Assembly: GCF_019578655.1 (NCBI RefSeq)
Contig: NC_063259.1
Coordinates: 5,630,001 to 5,694,000, forward strand
Direction: 5' to 3'
DNA length: 64,000 nucleotides
Source of the DNA: Ricinus communis
Taxonomy: Eukaryota; Streptophyta; Magnoliopsida; Malpighiales; Euphorbiaceae
Made by a program: the position numbers and the translations under genes. Below are positions 20,936-30,464 of this stretch, one piece after another. Below the pieces are notes generated by a model. It had not been told where the DNA came from, searched no databases, and was given only the letters and a program-made list of their open reading frames with translations. The first letter of the stretch is position 1. Each line of letters begins with the position of its first letter.

Positions 20936-21317
20936 AGGTACATGACATAATTTTTCCTTAAGTAATGAAAATGCATGTTCTTTTGCATCACCCTAATGAA
21001 AAGGAATATTTTTCTTAACAAGTTCACTAAGTAGTGCAGCAATGGTACTAAAATCCTTAATGAGTCTCCTAACAAAAGTAGCTAGACCATGAAAACTCCT
21101 AACCTGACTGATGTTGATAGGTGTCAGCCAATCCCTAATAGCTTTTACTTTCTCTTCATCAACCTCTAAACCTCTAGAACTAACAATAAATCCTAAGAAA
21201 ATGACATTCTTTAGACAAAAACTACATTTAGCAAGATTAGCAAAAACTTCTTTAACCTAAGAACCTCTAAAACTCTATGCACATACACAATATGCTCATC
21301 TAATGATTTAGAATAAA
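20936..21317 (-). pseudogene. RT thumb/connection remnant, element 2
   Basis: Broken frames show the usual order after the RT active site: [29 protein letters not shown] wording near 21125-21215 (readable with interruptions), then a short shifted stretch up to the RNase H frame. It is interrupted by several stops. Confidence 0.6.
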
Positions 21318-21722
21318 TCAAGATATTACAACTACAGATTTACGAAGAAACTCACACAAGACATGGTTCATCAATCTCATAAATGTTCTAGGTGCATTTG
21401 TTAACCCAAAAGGCATGACTAACCACTCATACAACCCATGTTTAGTCTTAAATTCCATTCTCCATTCATCACCCTCTTTCATCCTAATTTGATGGTGACT
21501 AGAACGTAAGTCAATCTTAGTAAAGAAACAAGCACTATACAACTCATCAAGCATATCATCTAACCTAGGAATAGGATGATGATACTTTACCATTATTTTA
21601 TTGATTGCATGACAATCCACACACATTTGCCAAATTCCATCCTTCTTAGGCATAAGAATTACTAGAATCGCACATGGACTCAAACTTTCTCGCACATAAC
21701 CTTTTGTCATTAACTCCTCCAC
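21318..21722 (-). pseudogene. Reverse transcriptase lacking its catalytic YFDD box, element 2
   Basis: The 134-residue frame reads [39 protein letters not shown], then [22 protein letters not shown] and [26 protein letters not shown]. At the end the sequence jumps from VVV straight to an ILIYSK-like stretch in another frame. The roughly 10 bp that should encode Tyr-Phe-Asp-Asp are missing near 21327, so catalysis would be impossible. Confidence 0.9.
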
Positions 21723-22196
21723 TTGCCTTTAAGCTCTTTTGTCTCCTCGGGATTACTTTTATGGGTTGGTCTATTAGATATGGCAGCCTCATGAATGAAG
21801 TCAATTTGATATTCTATTCCCTTTTTTGGCGACAATCCATTAGGCATCTCTTGGGAAAGATATCATCAAACTCCTACAAAAGATCCAAAAACTCTCTCGC
21901 TAAGGAAAGATCAAGATTGTTAGTATTCAAATAGACATCTTTATAAGTAACAGTAAAACACATCTTATTGAATACAATGCATGTCGAATATCATTATCCC
22001 TTACCAAGAAACCCCTTTCTTTTTCTTAGTCTCACTTGGCCGAATACTACCCTCACTCTTAGTAATAGGTGTGTGTGCTATTTTATTTTTATTTTTTAGC
22101 CTCTACTCTCTCCTTATCTAATTTACATTGATCCTCATGCACATCCTTAGGAGAAAGTGGTGTAAGAATAATCTTTCTACCATCCTTAATCAGAGA
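21723..22196 (-). pseudogene. Protease-RT linker remnant, element 2
   Basis: The order places this between protease and RT. Short traces such as LPNRPTHKSNPEETKEL (near 21755) match the pre-RT segment in element 1. The rest is too broken to assign. The 86-residue plus-strand frame at 21674-21934 is antisense and not a gene. Confidence 0.5.
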
Positions 22197-22709
22197 CTAT
22201 CGGTTTAAAAAGCTGTCATGCATCACTTTCCTACCAAATTGCCAAGGCCTACCTAATAAGATGTGTCCAGCATGCATAGCAACTACATCATAAAGTACCT
22301 CATCTGAATATTTACCAATGTAAAATGATACTATGACTTGCTTACTAACCTTTATTTCGCCATAATTACCTAACCACATAAGTTTATACAGTTTAGGATG
22401 CAGAATAACATTCAAGAATAATTTTTCAACCATTAATGTACTAGCAACATTACTACAACTACCACTATCAATAATTACGTTACATACCTTGCCTTGTACT
22501 TGGCATCTCGTGTGGAAAGTGTTGTCCCTTTGCTGCCCTAAAGTGTTTTCTTCACTCACTTGCATATTGAGTGTGCGCCTAGCAACCAAAGGGTCGCCTT
22601 TCGTTGGATCTTCAATGCCATCATCACTACAATCCTCTAATGGTGGCATCTCATCTTCTTCCTCTTCTTTACTCTCGGATATTATCTCTCCATACTCAAG
22701 AGTCATCAC
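22197..22709 (-). pseudogene. Aspartic protease domain, element 2
   Basis: The 170-residue frame opens with an acidic linker (ESKEEEEDEMPPLEDCSD). The protease follows: FHTRCQVQGKVCNVIIDSGSCSNVAS with the D-S-G active site (bases 22461-22469), and YDVVAMHAGHILLGRPWQF at the C-terminal side of the fold. It is uninterrupted over its length and would cleave the polyprotein. The upstream zinc knuckle is broken, so it is not expressed as part of a complete Gag-Pol. Confidence 0.88.
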
Positions 22710-22952
22710 TGTATGCTTATTAGGACACTAGGAAGCAATGTGCCCTCTCCCCTAACACTTGATTTCTCTTGTTCTCTCCTTACTAGGTTAGGTTTGGCTA
22801 AATCCTTTATTGCCTGCCATCTGTTTATTTTTATTGACTTCCTTAGTAGCCCCTTCTTCACTCTTTTTGTTATTTTTCCAAGCATTAGATCAATTAGGCC
22901 TATTACTAGGAACCCTTCTAAACTCACTCCTAACCGCACCCCTAGCTTTCAA
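22710..22952 (-). pseudogene. Gag zinc knuckle with two in-frame stops, element 2
   Basis: On the minus strand the knuckle reads KC-stop-GRGHIAS-stop-CPNKH. Both stops are TAG (plus-strand CTA at 22752-22754 and 22728-22730), where related elements have Gln. The Cys, His and final Cys ligands remain. Upstream Arg/Lys/Ser-rich sequence (22760-22952) is the usual gag region before the knuckle. Confidence 0.8.
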
Positions 22953-23156
22953 CTACTTTTCCACCCCAATGGCAAGGTGAACAAGCTCCTCAAGCTCCAC
23001 ATAATTTTGAAGCTCCACTCTATCCGCCAAATCTCGATTAAGACCTCCAAGAAAATGTGCCATGGTGGACCCTCTATCTTCATTCAAATCTGCTCGAGCC
23101 ATCAGTAGCTCCATCTCCTTATAATAATCCTCCACATACCGTGTGCCTTGCTTCAA
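22953..23156 (-). pseudogene. Gag core fragment, element 2
   Basis: RYVEDYYKEMELLMARADLNED and MAHFLGGLNRDLADRVELQNYVELEELVHLAIGVEK are conserved late gag-core sequence of plant chromoviruses. Between here and the gag start (23157-23476) only broken gag sequence is seen, with WEKRIDL-type wording near 23370. Confidence 0.88.
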
Positions 23157-23476
23157 ATTTTGAAGTTTTTGATGGATATTCCTATTGAATTACCTAGGCA
23201 TAAACCTCCTCCTCATGATGGTTTTGAGCTCACGCCAAGTACGAGTGGGCTCCTCCAATTTCTTCTCGTATTAGTCACTAATTGATCCTATCATACCAAA
23301 GCATACTCATTAAACTGATTAACCACCATCTTTAATTGTTCCTCCTCAGAAAAATGTAGTAATCAAAGAGAAGATCAATTCTCTTTTCCCAATATATATA
23401 AGCCTCTTGATATGTCCTACCAATGAATGGAGGAATTCTAAGCTTAATGCTGCTCAAATTCCTATCTACTTGATCC
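23157..23476 (-). pseudogene. Degraded gag core, element 2
   Basis: It lies between the two readable gag fragments. Short traces (RTWRELKTIMRRRF near 23200-23240, AYIYWEKRIDLLF near 23370-23400) fit the gag core, but stops and frame changes prevent a single reading. Confidence 0.6.
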
Positions 23477-23836
23477 TCATAGATTGGGAAAAGAGAATTC
23501 TGCAAGTCTATTACCTCTTCCTATTCCATTGCCTCGGCCTCTCCTATTTCCTCTACCATAGCCTTGACCAAAGCCTTCAACCTCCTCCTCATCAACGTAC
23601 TCTTTCTCCTCATACTCATCGACCACACTAGCACCAAGCTGCCTATTATGTTGAGCAACTTGCAGCCTAGCTCTATTTTTCTCCATATCACGCCTTTGGT
23701 TGTCATTCATGTCCAATCTTTGCATCACCCTCTCCAAGGCTTCATTAATGTTTGCAAGTGTGTTATTAACCCTCTCATTTTGCCTTAATTGTACCTTTGA
23801 AATCCCATGTGCGTGTGATTTTGAGTCATCACCCAT
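23477..23836 (-). pseudogene. Gag N-terminal region, element 2
   Basis: The 119-residue frame starts with Met at 23836. RVNNTLANINEALERVMQRLDMNDNQRRDMEKNRA is a likely coiled-coil (about 23-57), followed by an acidic patch (DEYEEKEYVDEEE) and a Gly/Arg-rich stretch (GRGNRRGRGNGIGRGNR), then the start of the gag core. Coiled-coil plus RG-rich sequence is common in CRM-type gag. The start is the first Met in a sensible position after the leader. Confidence 0.8.
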
Positions 23837-24787
23837 TTCTCCTTCACTTGATATATATATATTTTTTTATTTCTACAAAAAAATAGGTTAGTGAAAATAG
23901 AGAAATGGGGCCTCACAAGACTCCCTCACGTGTCTACTCTCAAATAATGAGGTTGTTCACTCGTCTTTTCTCACAAATAAAGCACACACAAGGTTGCGCT
24001 CAAACCTCTCAAGCTTGTGTCTAGAGTATTCTAATGTGAATCACTTTTCACACACAAATTTTATCACTAGCTTGCAAAGAACTTAGACCCCAAAGTTCAA
24101 AACACTTAGTTGATGCAAATAGGTAAAGAAAAAGGACAAAACAACAACTATCATATGTATGATAGAAAATTAGAACCAACAAATGATGGAAAATTCAAAA
24201 AGAGGTAAATAACGTATTAAGAAACACAACTAAGATTCAACTGTATTCAATTGTTACAAAAAAGATGAAGTAAGAATCAAAGCACGAAGATAGAATTTGA
24301 ACAAGAATAATTTTTGCAATCAAAAGAGCTAGAACGGCTCTAATGACCACAATTTATAAAAGAATGAACTCAAATCGAATAAAAAACCATAACATCAATA
24401 GATATTATGAGAAACTAAAAGCTCTATGCATTCTTAATGAGATCAATCAAGTTCTTATGCAAACAGCCTATAAAAATCACTTTTTTTTGCACAAACTAGC
24501 AATCACAAGACAAATGATCAACTAATTTTCAGGTTGTTCTTTCTTTCTCTCTTAACTTCTGACTTTTTATATAATTTTTTTCTTTTTTGTTTTCTTTTTT
24601 ATTTTTTTGAATTTTAATACAAGTCGAAGCTAAATATGAAGATGTGCAATCACAAAAACAAAACTAGGCAATTCAGCTTGCAAAGGACAACAAAATATTT
24701 AAAAAAATATATAATTTCGAATTTCAACAAGAAGAAATCAAACCAGACTTAAAAATAAAAATAGATAACCTGATTTCAAGAGCCTTG
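23837..24787 (-). other. 5' leader of element 2 between PBS and gag
   Basis: About 950 bp without recognisable protein domains. It holds a T-rich/poly-pyrimidine run at about 24536-24608. The short frame at 24343-24525 is not supported as a gene. Its position between PBS and gag makes it the untranslated leader, which is long for the family. Confidence 0.6.
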
Positions 24788-24799
24788 CTCTAATACAAA
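24788..24799 (-). other. Degenerate primer binding site, element 2
   Basis: The minus strand reads TTGTATTAGAGC next to the LTR end, against the usual TGGTATCAGAGC: three changes, two of them consistent with C-to-T/G-to-A decay. Its place inside the right LTR confirms minus orientation. Confidence 0.75.
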
Positions 24800-24800
24800 A

Positions 24801-25599
24801 TGATGAGAACCTCCAACCACAAGAACACACAAACCCTTTGCGTGTTATGAACTTGTGTATTACTTGAGTGCAAACCCAACAACAAATTGAAAATTCATCC
24901 CTAGGATCCCTTTAAATCAGAATTAAGATGATCAAGAATTAGAACCTAAAGTCTAAACACGCCACAAGGATAGATCAATTCCCTGATAACAGAAAAGTGC
25001 ATTATATATGAATACAAAGAACAAGAAAAAACATTTTGCTTATGAAAATTCTCAATAATTCATTATTTTATGATATGGGGCCAACAACTACTTGAAGAAG
25101 TGTTTAGGGTTTTCAAATAAAGGAAAGGTCAAAATTACCCTTCCTAGCCGAATAGACAAGGTCCATTAAGAAAAGAAATCCAAATCCTAATCTAATAAGG
25201 CTTTAAACACCCTAAGATAAGTGGCTTATTATTCAAATAAGAAATCCTTAAATAATAGTCTTATTTTGTGCTGAATAAAAGCCTAAACAAGTCCATAACT
25301 AACTAGGATATGCAGACAACCTATTAAGAAAAAGGATTTGGGCTTCCATAACATTAAACAAAGCCCAATCACATGGATCATTGTCTAGTCACATACTCCT
25401 TGGCTTGGGCGACAAGTTTTGTTGTAATGGGCCTAATTGTGATGAATTAATGTTGGCCCACTCCTGAACATAAGTGATCAAGGCTCCTTGAAGCTTCTTA
25501 GCTCTACTCCTTGTAATTGGACCTAAAGGTAAGCCCAATGGATTTTTAACAGCTCCTTGATTATTATGTCCTCTCCATCAAGCTCCTCTCCTATATCAT
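24801..25599 (-). mobile_element. 5' LTR of element 2
   Basis: 799 bp, TGATGAGAACC to CTATATCA, homologous to 8648-9475 with many substitutions and small indels. On the minus strand near 25390-25530 it still shows GPITRSRAKKLQGALITYVQ, the pol C-terminal tail that lies within the LTR in this family. The LTRs are visibly more diverged than those of the nested element, so element 2 is older. Confidence 0.88.
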
Positions 25600-25742
25600 T
25601 CTACATCTAATACCTTAGGTTTGACAGTTTAATATACTTCAAAGGCTAAGGTTTCCATTTATCTAGTTCTAGATAGACCTTGGGCAATGAAATCAAACTT
25701 GCTTACGGGTATAATTCATTGATATAGGTTAGGTTCGTATCA
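25600..25742. other. Unassigned spacer between LTR and satellite-like repeat
   Basis: 143 bp with no similarity recognised to the LTR, the ~0.93-kb unit or any coding domain. No matching target duplication for element 2 is found here, so it may be host DNA brought in by a rearrangement. Confidence 0.4.
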
Positions 25743-26711
25743 TAACTCCTCTCTAGTTCTTGATTTGACTTTAGTTTATTCATCTTTCTTTATTTATTTA
25801 CTCATATTTAGCTTCTAGTTTCTTCTTCTTATGGAATGAGGGCCTTCATACTATGAAAACTGCATGCAATTGAATATTTGAGCCTAGTGAGCATATTATT
25901 TCAGTTTTCTACCTTACAAAGAATTAAGTTACAGGTTCTTTCAAGAACTTTACGGACTTATAAAGACTCGCACTAGCGAACCTAAACTTATTGCTCACGT
26001 CCTTCCTTTGTTTTCTTTTCTTTATCTATCCTTGTGTTTAAATAAACTCAATTTGATCCTTACAGTTAGCCATGGATGAAACTAAAGAACTTGTGATTCT
26101 CTCCTTATCGGATCCAAAATCCTACCTATGTTCTCATTTGTTCTTTCTTTTGTTCGTCTCTTTCTTATCGATGTCTTATATGATGGTTTGATTTTATTTG
26201 GTGAGCATAAATAGGAGTGTTGAGTTAAATCACGTGGAAGCGACAATTAGTTGATCGAGTATTGATATCATTCTTCAAATGATTGCGAATAAATTTTTTA
26301 GAGGAAAGAGGGAACGTCGAGAATTGAAACACGCCCAAATATTTAGATTCATGATTTGCATCAATGTGATCTCCATCATTCCTTATTCCTCTAGGAATGA
26401 GGACTCTTGATGACACAAGGATTGGCAAAAGGAATCATGCAAATGCAATTAAGAAGCCTAACTTGTAGTGTTAGGGATTGGCTTGATGATCAAGCAAGAT
26501 GAGATGTAAATCCACGTGCGTAAGGGAGAAATCATGTTGTCTTTAATAAATCCAAGCATAATACAAGTGACAATGCGAGCATTTTGATGTTTGGGATGCT
26601 TATAATGAAGTGGTTTGGATCAGAGTGTTATTAGGTAGGCCCACACGAATTGTCCCTTGTTTTTGTTAAGTTGGGTCATAAAATTTTGGACAACAAGAGT
26701 GGTTAACTAGT
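25743..26711 (+). repeat. ~0.93-kb satellite-like unit, forward (B then A)
   Basis: Module B (25743-26420) ends TTGATGACACAAGG. Module A (26421-26711) starts ATTGGCAAAAGGAATCATG and ends GTTAACTAGT. It is collinear with 4063-4692 and 3767-4062, and it is the last forward copy before orientation flips. Confidence 0.8.
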
Positions 26712-28582
26712 CCTTACGGTAATCCTTGTGTCATCAGGAGTCCTCGTGCCTTGAGGAACAATGAATGATGAAGATCCTATATTTTATGAACTAGCTTAAC
26801 GAAAACAAAGGGAAATTCATTTAGGCCTACCCAATGACACTCCAAACCAAATTACTTAATTATTTGTATCCCAAAGATAAAAAGAGCTCACAATCCTGAT
26901 TATATTACGCTTGGATTCATTGATAACATTATGGTTTCTCCCTTACGCGAGTCAATTTACATCTTGTCCTGCTTGATCTTAAAGCTAAGCCCTAATGACA
27001 CTAGTCAAGCTTATCAATTGCATTTCCATAATTCCTTATGCCAATCCCTGTGTCATCATGTGTCGTGATGCCTAGAGGAATAAGGAAAGATGGAGATCCT
27101 AATGGTGCAAATCCTGAATCAGAATATTTGTTCATGACTCTATTCTCATTATTTTCTCTTTCCTTCAAAAGATTCATCTACAAGCATTCGGAGAATGATA
27201 TCAACACTAGTTCAACTAATTTTCTTTATTCACATTCCCTTAAGCATTGGGTTGGTGTCTATGATTGCCGCTTTCATGCACTTTCACCCAACAGTAGTGT
27301 TTATGCTCCCCAAATAAAACCAAACCATCATACTAGATAGAGATTAGAAAGAGAGACACAAAAGAAACAAACAAAATGAGAATATAGGTAGGATTTTATA
27401 TTTGATAAGAAAAGAAATCACAAGTTCTTTATTCTCTTCCATACGGCTAAGCATAAAGATCAAATCAAATTGATTTAAACACAAGTGTAGATAAAGAACA
27501 TAAGAGAAAGGAAGGACGTGAGGAATAAGTCTATGCTCGCTAGCCCAAGTGTTGATAAGTCCATAAATTTCTTGAAAGAACCCATAACTTAATCTCCTAC
27601 AAGGTATAAAACTGAAATAATATGCTCATTAGCCTCAAGTATTAAGTTGCATACAGTTTTTATAGTGCGAAAGCCATCATTCCATTAGAAGAAGAAACTA
27701 GAAGCTAAATATGAATAAATAAATAAAGAAGGATTAATAAACTATAGTGAAATCAAGAACCAGAGAAGAGTTGACTGGGCAACAACTCTCATAGTCCCAA
27801 ATTTTATGAGCTAGCTTAATAAAAATAAAGGTAAATTCAGGTGGGTCTACCTAAAACCAGTCGACCCAAATCACTTCATTATATGTATTTCAAACATCAA
27901 AACGCTCAAAATTTTGGCTTGTATTACACTTGGATTAATCGAAAATAACATGATTTCTCCCTTAAGCGCTTGGATTTACGTCTTTCCTGCTTGACCATCA
28001 AGTTAAGCCCCAATGCAATCGGTCAAGCTTGTTAATTGTGTTCCCTTATTTCCTTATGCCTAGCCTTGCATCATCAGGAGTTCTCGTGCCTAGAGGAACA
28101 AAGAAGGATGGAGATCCTAATAGTGCAAATCATTAGTCAAAATATTTAGGCATTCCTTGATTCTTGGCATTCCCTCTTTCCTCTAAAATATTTATCCGCG
28201 ATCATTTAGAGAATGATAGCAATACACAGTCAACTAATTTTCTTTTCTCGCATTCGTTGAAGCATTTGATTGGTGCCTATGATTGCTGCTTTCACGCTTT
28301 TTTCACTCAACACTCGTGTTTAAGCTTCACATATAAAACCAAACCAATATACTAGATAGAGGTTAGAAAGAGAGACACAAAAGAACCAAACAAAATGAGA
28401 ATATAGGTAGGATTTCAGATCTGATAAGGAAAGAAATCAGAAGCTCTTTCTTCTCTTCCATATTATGGCTAAGCGTAAGGATCAAATCGAATTGACTTAA
28501 ATAAAAGTATAGACAAAGAACACAAGAGAAAGAAAGGACGGGAGGGATAAGTCTATGCTCGCTTAGCACGAGTGTTGAAAAG
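26712..28582 (-). repeat. ~0.93-kb satellite-like units, inverted copies
   Basis: Beyond 26711 the family runs in reverse: a very short B piece (26724-about 26788), A (to 27047), B (27048-about 27770), A (to 28063), and B from 28064 to the solo LTR. Diagnostic reversed strings include CCTTGTGTCATCAGGAGTCC at 26724 and GATGGAGATCCTAATGGTGC near 27090. The 100-residue open frame at 27038-27340 lies in module B here. Confidence 0.8.
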
Positions 28583-29469
28583 TGATATGAACGTGGCTAT
28601 CTTGTGCCAAACCTGTATTCAATGTTGATGTCTACGCCAAAGATCGTTCATCTAATCAAGCAAAGAAACTATAACTCCCAATAAGACCCTTAAGTAACTT
28701 ATACTTAAGAACCTTAATTATAAAGAATTAAAGATTGTTTAACATAAATAAAATTTTAGATGAAACTAAGTTTGTAAAATACCAAGCCTTCACTTGATAA
28801 ATTCACCAAGTTCATAAAAATAAAAGAACAGAATTAACTTCAAAATAATTAATTTCCAACAACTCCATTTAGATAGAAATTTGTACTAGCTTATATAGGC
28901 CTTAAAGAAACCTAATTCTATAATGATAAGGAAGCAAATAACAATAAGACTAGTAATAGAACTCCTAAACTAAAAGAATAACTTAAAACAAAACTCCTAA
29001 CAATTAAAAGACTTCTTTAAATGAACAAATACTTCTAACGTTCATCCAACCCTAGTCCATATAATAAACATGACAATTAGGCTCAAATAACATGTAATAT
29101 GCAGCCCATTCTTGAGTATTGGACTCCGAATAGCTTGACATGATTATCTTGGGCTTATCTTATTTTGATCATGCCTCCCTATGTTGGATTGAGTTGATAA
29201 GAGTATCTTGAGGCCCAATATCTTAATTAAGCCCAATCTCACTTGAACTTTAAATTGGACTAGGACTCCTAGAAGGATTAGGATTCCTAGTCGAAATAGG
29301 ATTCATTTTATCGCTTGAACTCCTAATATCAGCAGAGCTCCTTGCTGGATTAGGATTCCTAGTGGAATTAGGACTCCTTGTTGAAGCAGGATTCCTTCAG
29401 CAAGTAGGATTTGTATCATTAGGTTTTCTTGTTGGAGTAGAGTTCCTTATGCTATATGGGTCCTCATCA
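28583..29469. mobile_element. Solo LTR (about 887 bp) with near-perfect target duplication
   Basis: It begins TGATATGAACGTGG and ends GGTCCTCATCA. Flanks are AAAAG (28578-28582) and ATAAC (29470-29474). The undisturbed homologous site at about 27549 reads GTTGATAAGTCC, so both flanks derive from ATAAG with one change each. No PBS, PPT or coding sequence lies within. Orientation is uncertain. The 3' third (29240-29440) has degenerate GGATTAGGATTCCTAGT-like tandem repeats. Confidence 0.8.
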
Positions 29470-30122
29470 ATAACTCCACAAATTTCTTGAAAGAACATAT
29501 AATTTGATTTCTTGCAAGGTAGAAATTGAAATAATATGCTCATTAGCCTCAAGTATTCAGTTGTGCGCGGTTTTTATAGTGTGAAAGCCTTTATTCCATA
29601 AGAAGAAGAGGCTAGAAGCTAAATATGAATAAATAAATAAATATTAATTAACTATAGTCAAATCAACAACCATAGAGGAGTTGACTGGGTAACAACTCTT
29701 AGAGTCCCAAATTTTATGAGCCAACTTAACAAAAATAAAGGTAAATTCGAGTGGGCCTACCTAAAATAACTCCGACCCAAATTACTCCATTATATGCATT
29801 TCAAACATCAAAGAGCTTGAATTTCAACTTGTATTATGCTTGAATTAATCAAAAACAACTTGATTTCTCCTTTACGCCCGTGGATTTACGTCTCTCCTGC
29901 TTGATCATCAAGCTAAGCCCCAATGCCACAGGTCAAGCTTGTTAATTGCATTCCCATTACTCCTTACACCCAACCTTATGTCATCATGAGTCCTCATGCC
30001 TAGAGGAACAATGAAGGATAGAGATCCTAATGGTGCAAATCCCAAGTCAGAATATTTGGGCGTCCCTCGATTCTTAGCATTCCTTCTTTCCTCTAAAATA
30101 TTTCTCGCAATCATTCGAAGAA
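29470..30122 (-). repeat. ~0.93-kb satellite-like units, inverted, right end
   Basis: Remainder of the B module split by the solo LTR, then A (about 29680-29973), then a partial B (29974-30122) cut off by the 39-bp array just after TCATTCGAAGAAT. The reading frame at 29908-30411 spans this edge and is not a gene. Confidence 0.78.
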
Positions 30123-30464
30123 TACTTGAAAACAACCATGTAACATGAATATATTTATGAGTATAAGAAAACAACCCTGTAAGAAGGGTATAGTGTGAGA
30201 ATAAACCCCGTAAAATGGGTTTACTTTTTAATATGAGAGAAGAACCCCGTAAGAGGGGTATATTTATAAATATTAGAAAATAACCCAATAAGAAGGGTAT
30301 ATTTTTTAGTATAAGAGAATAACCCCGTAAAATGAGTATATTTTTTAATATCAGAAAACAACTGCATAGAAGGGGTATATTTATAAATATTAGAGAACAT
30401 CCCCATAACAAGGGTATATTTATGAGTATGAGAAAACAACTTAGTAAAAGGGGTATTTTTATGA

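Larger units (their letters stand above)
8648..25599 (-). mobile_element. CRM-like Ty3/gypsy chromovirus (element 2), split by a nested insertion
   Basis: Two homologous LTRs (8648-9475 and 24801-25599) flank a minus-strand gag-protease-RT-RNase H-integrase region. Removing the nested element at 9982-19782 and one copy of its 5-bp duplication rejoins the integrase gene and leaves about 7.1 kb. A PBS-like site lies inside the right LTR and a PPT inside the left LTR, which confirms orientation. Domain wording matches element 1, so the two are related. Every domain is decayed. The outer flanks (CAAGG left, TTCTA right) do not form a target duplication. Confidence 0.88.

Noticed and set aside
22489..23108. 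Plus-strand frames over the gag-protease region of element 2
   Set aside because: They are antisense to well-recognised protease and gag coding on the minus strand.
29240..29440. Independent minisatellite (GGATTAGGATTCCTAGT-like)
   Set aside because: The copies are few and irregular and lie inside the solo LTR, so they are treated as part of it.
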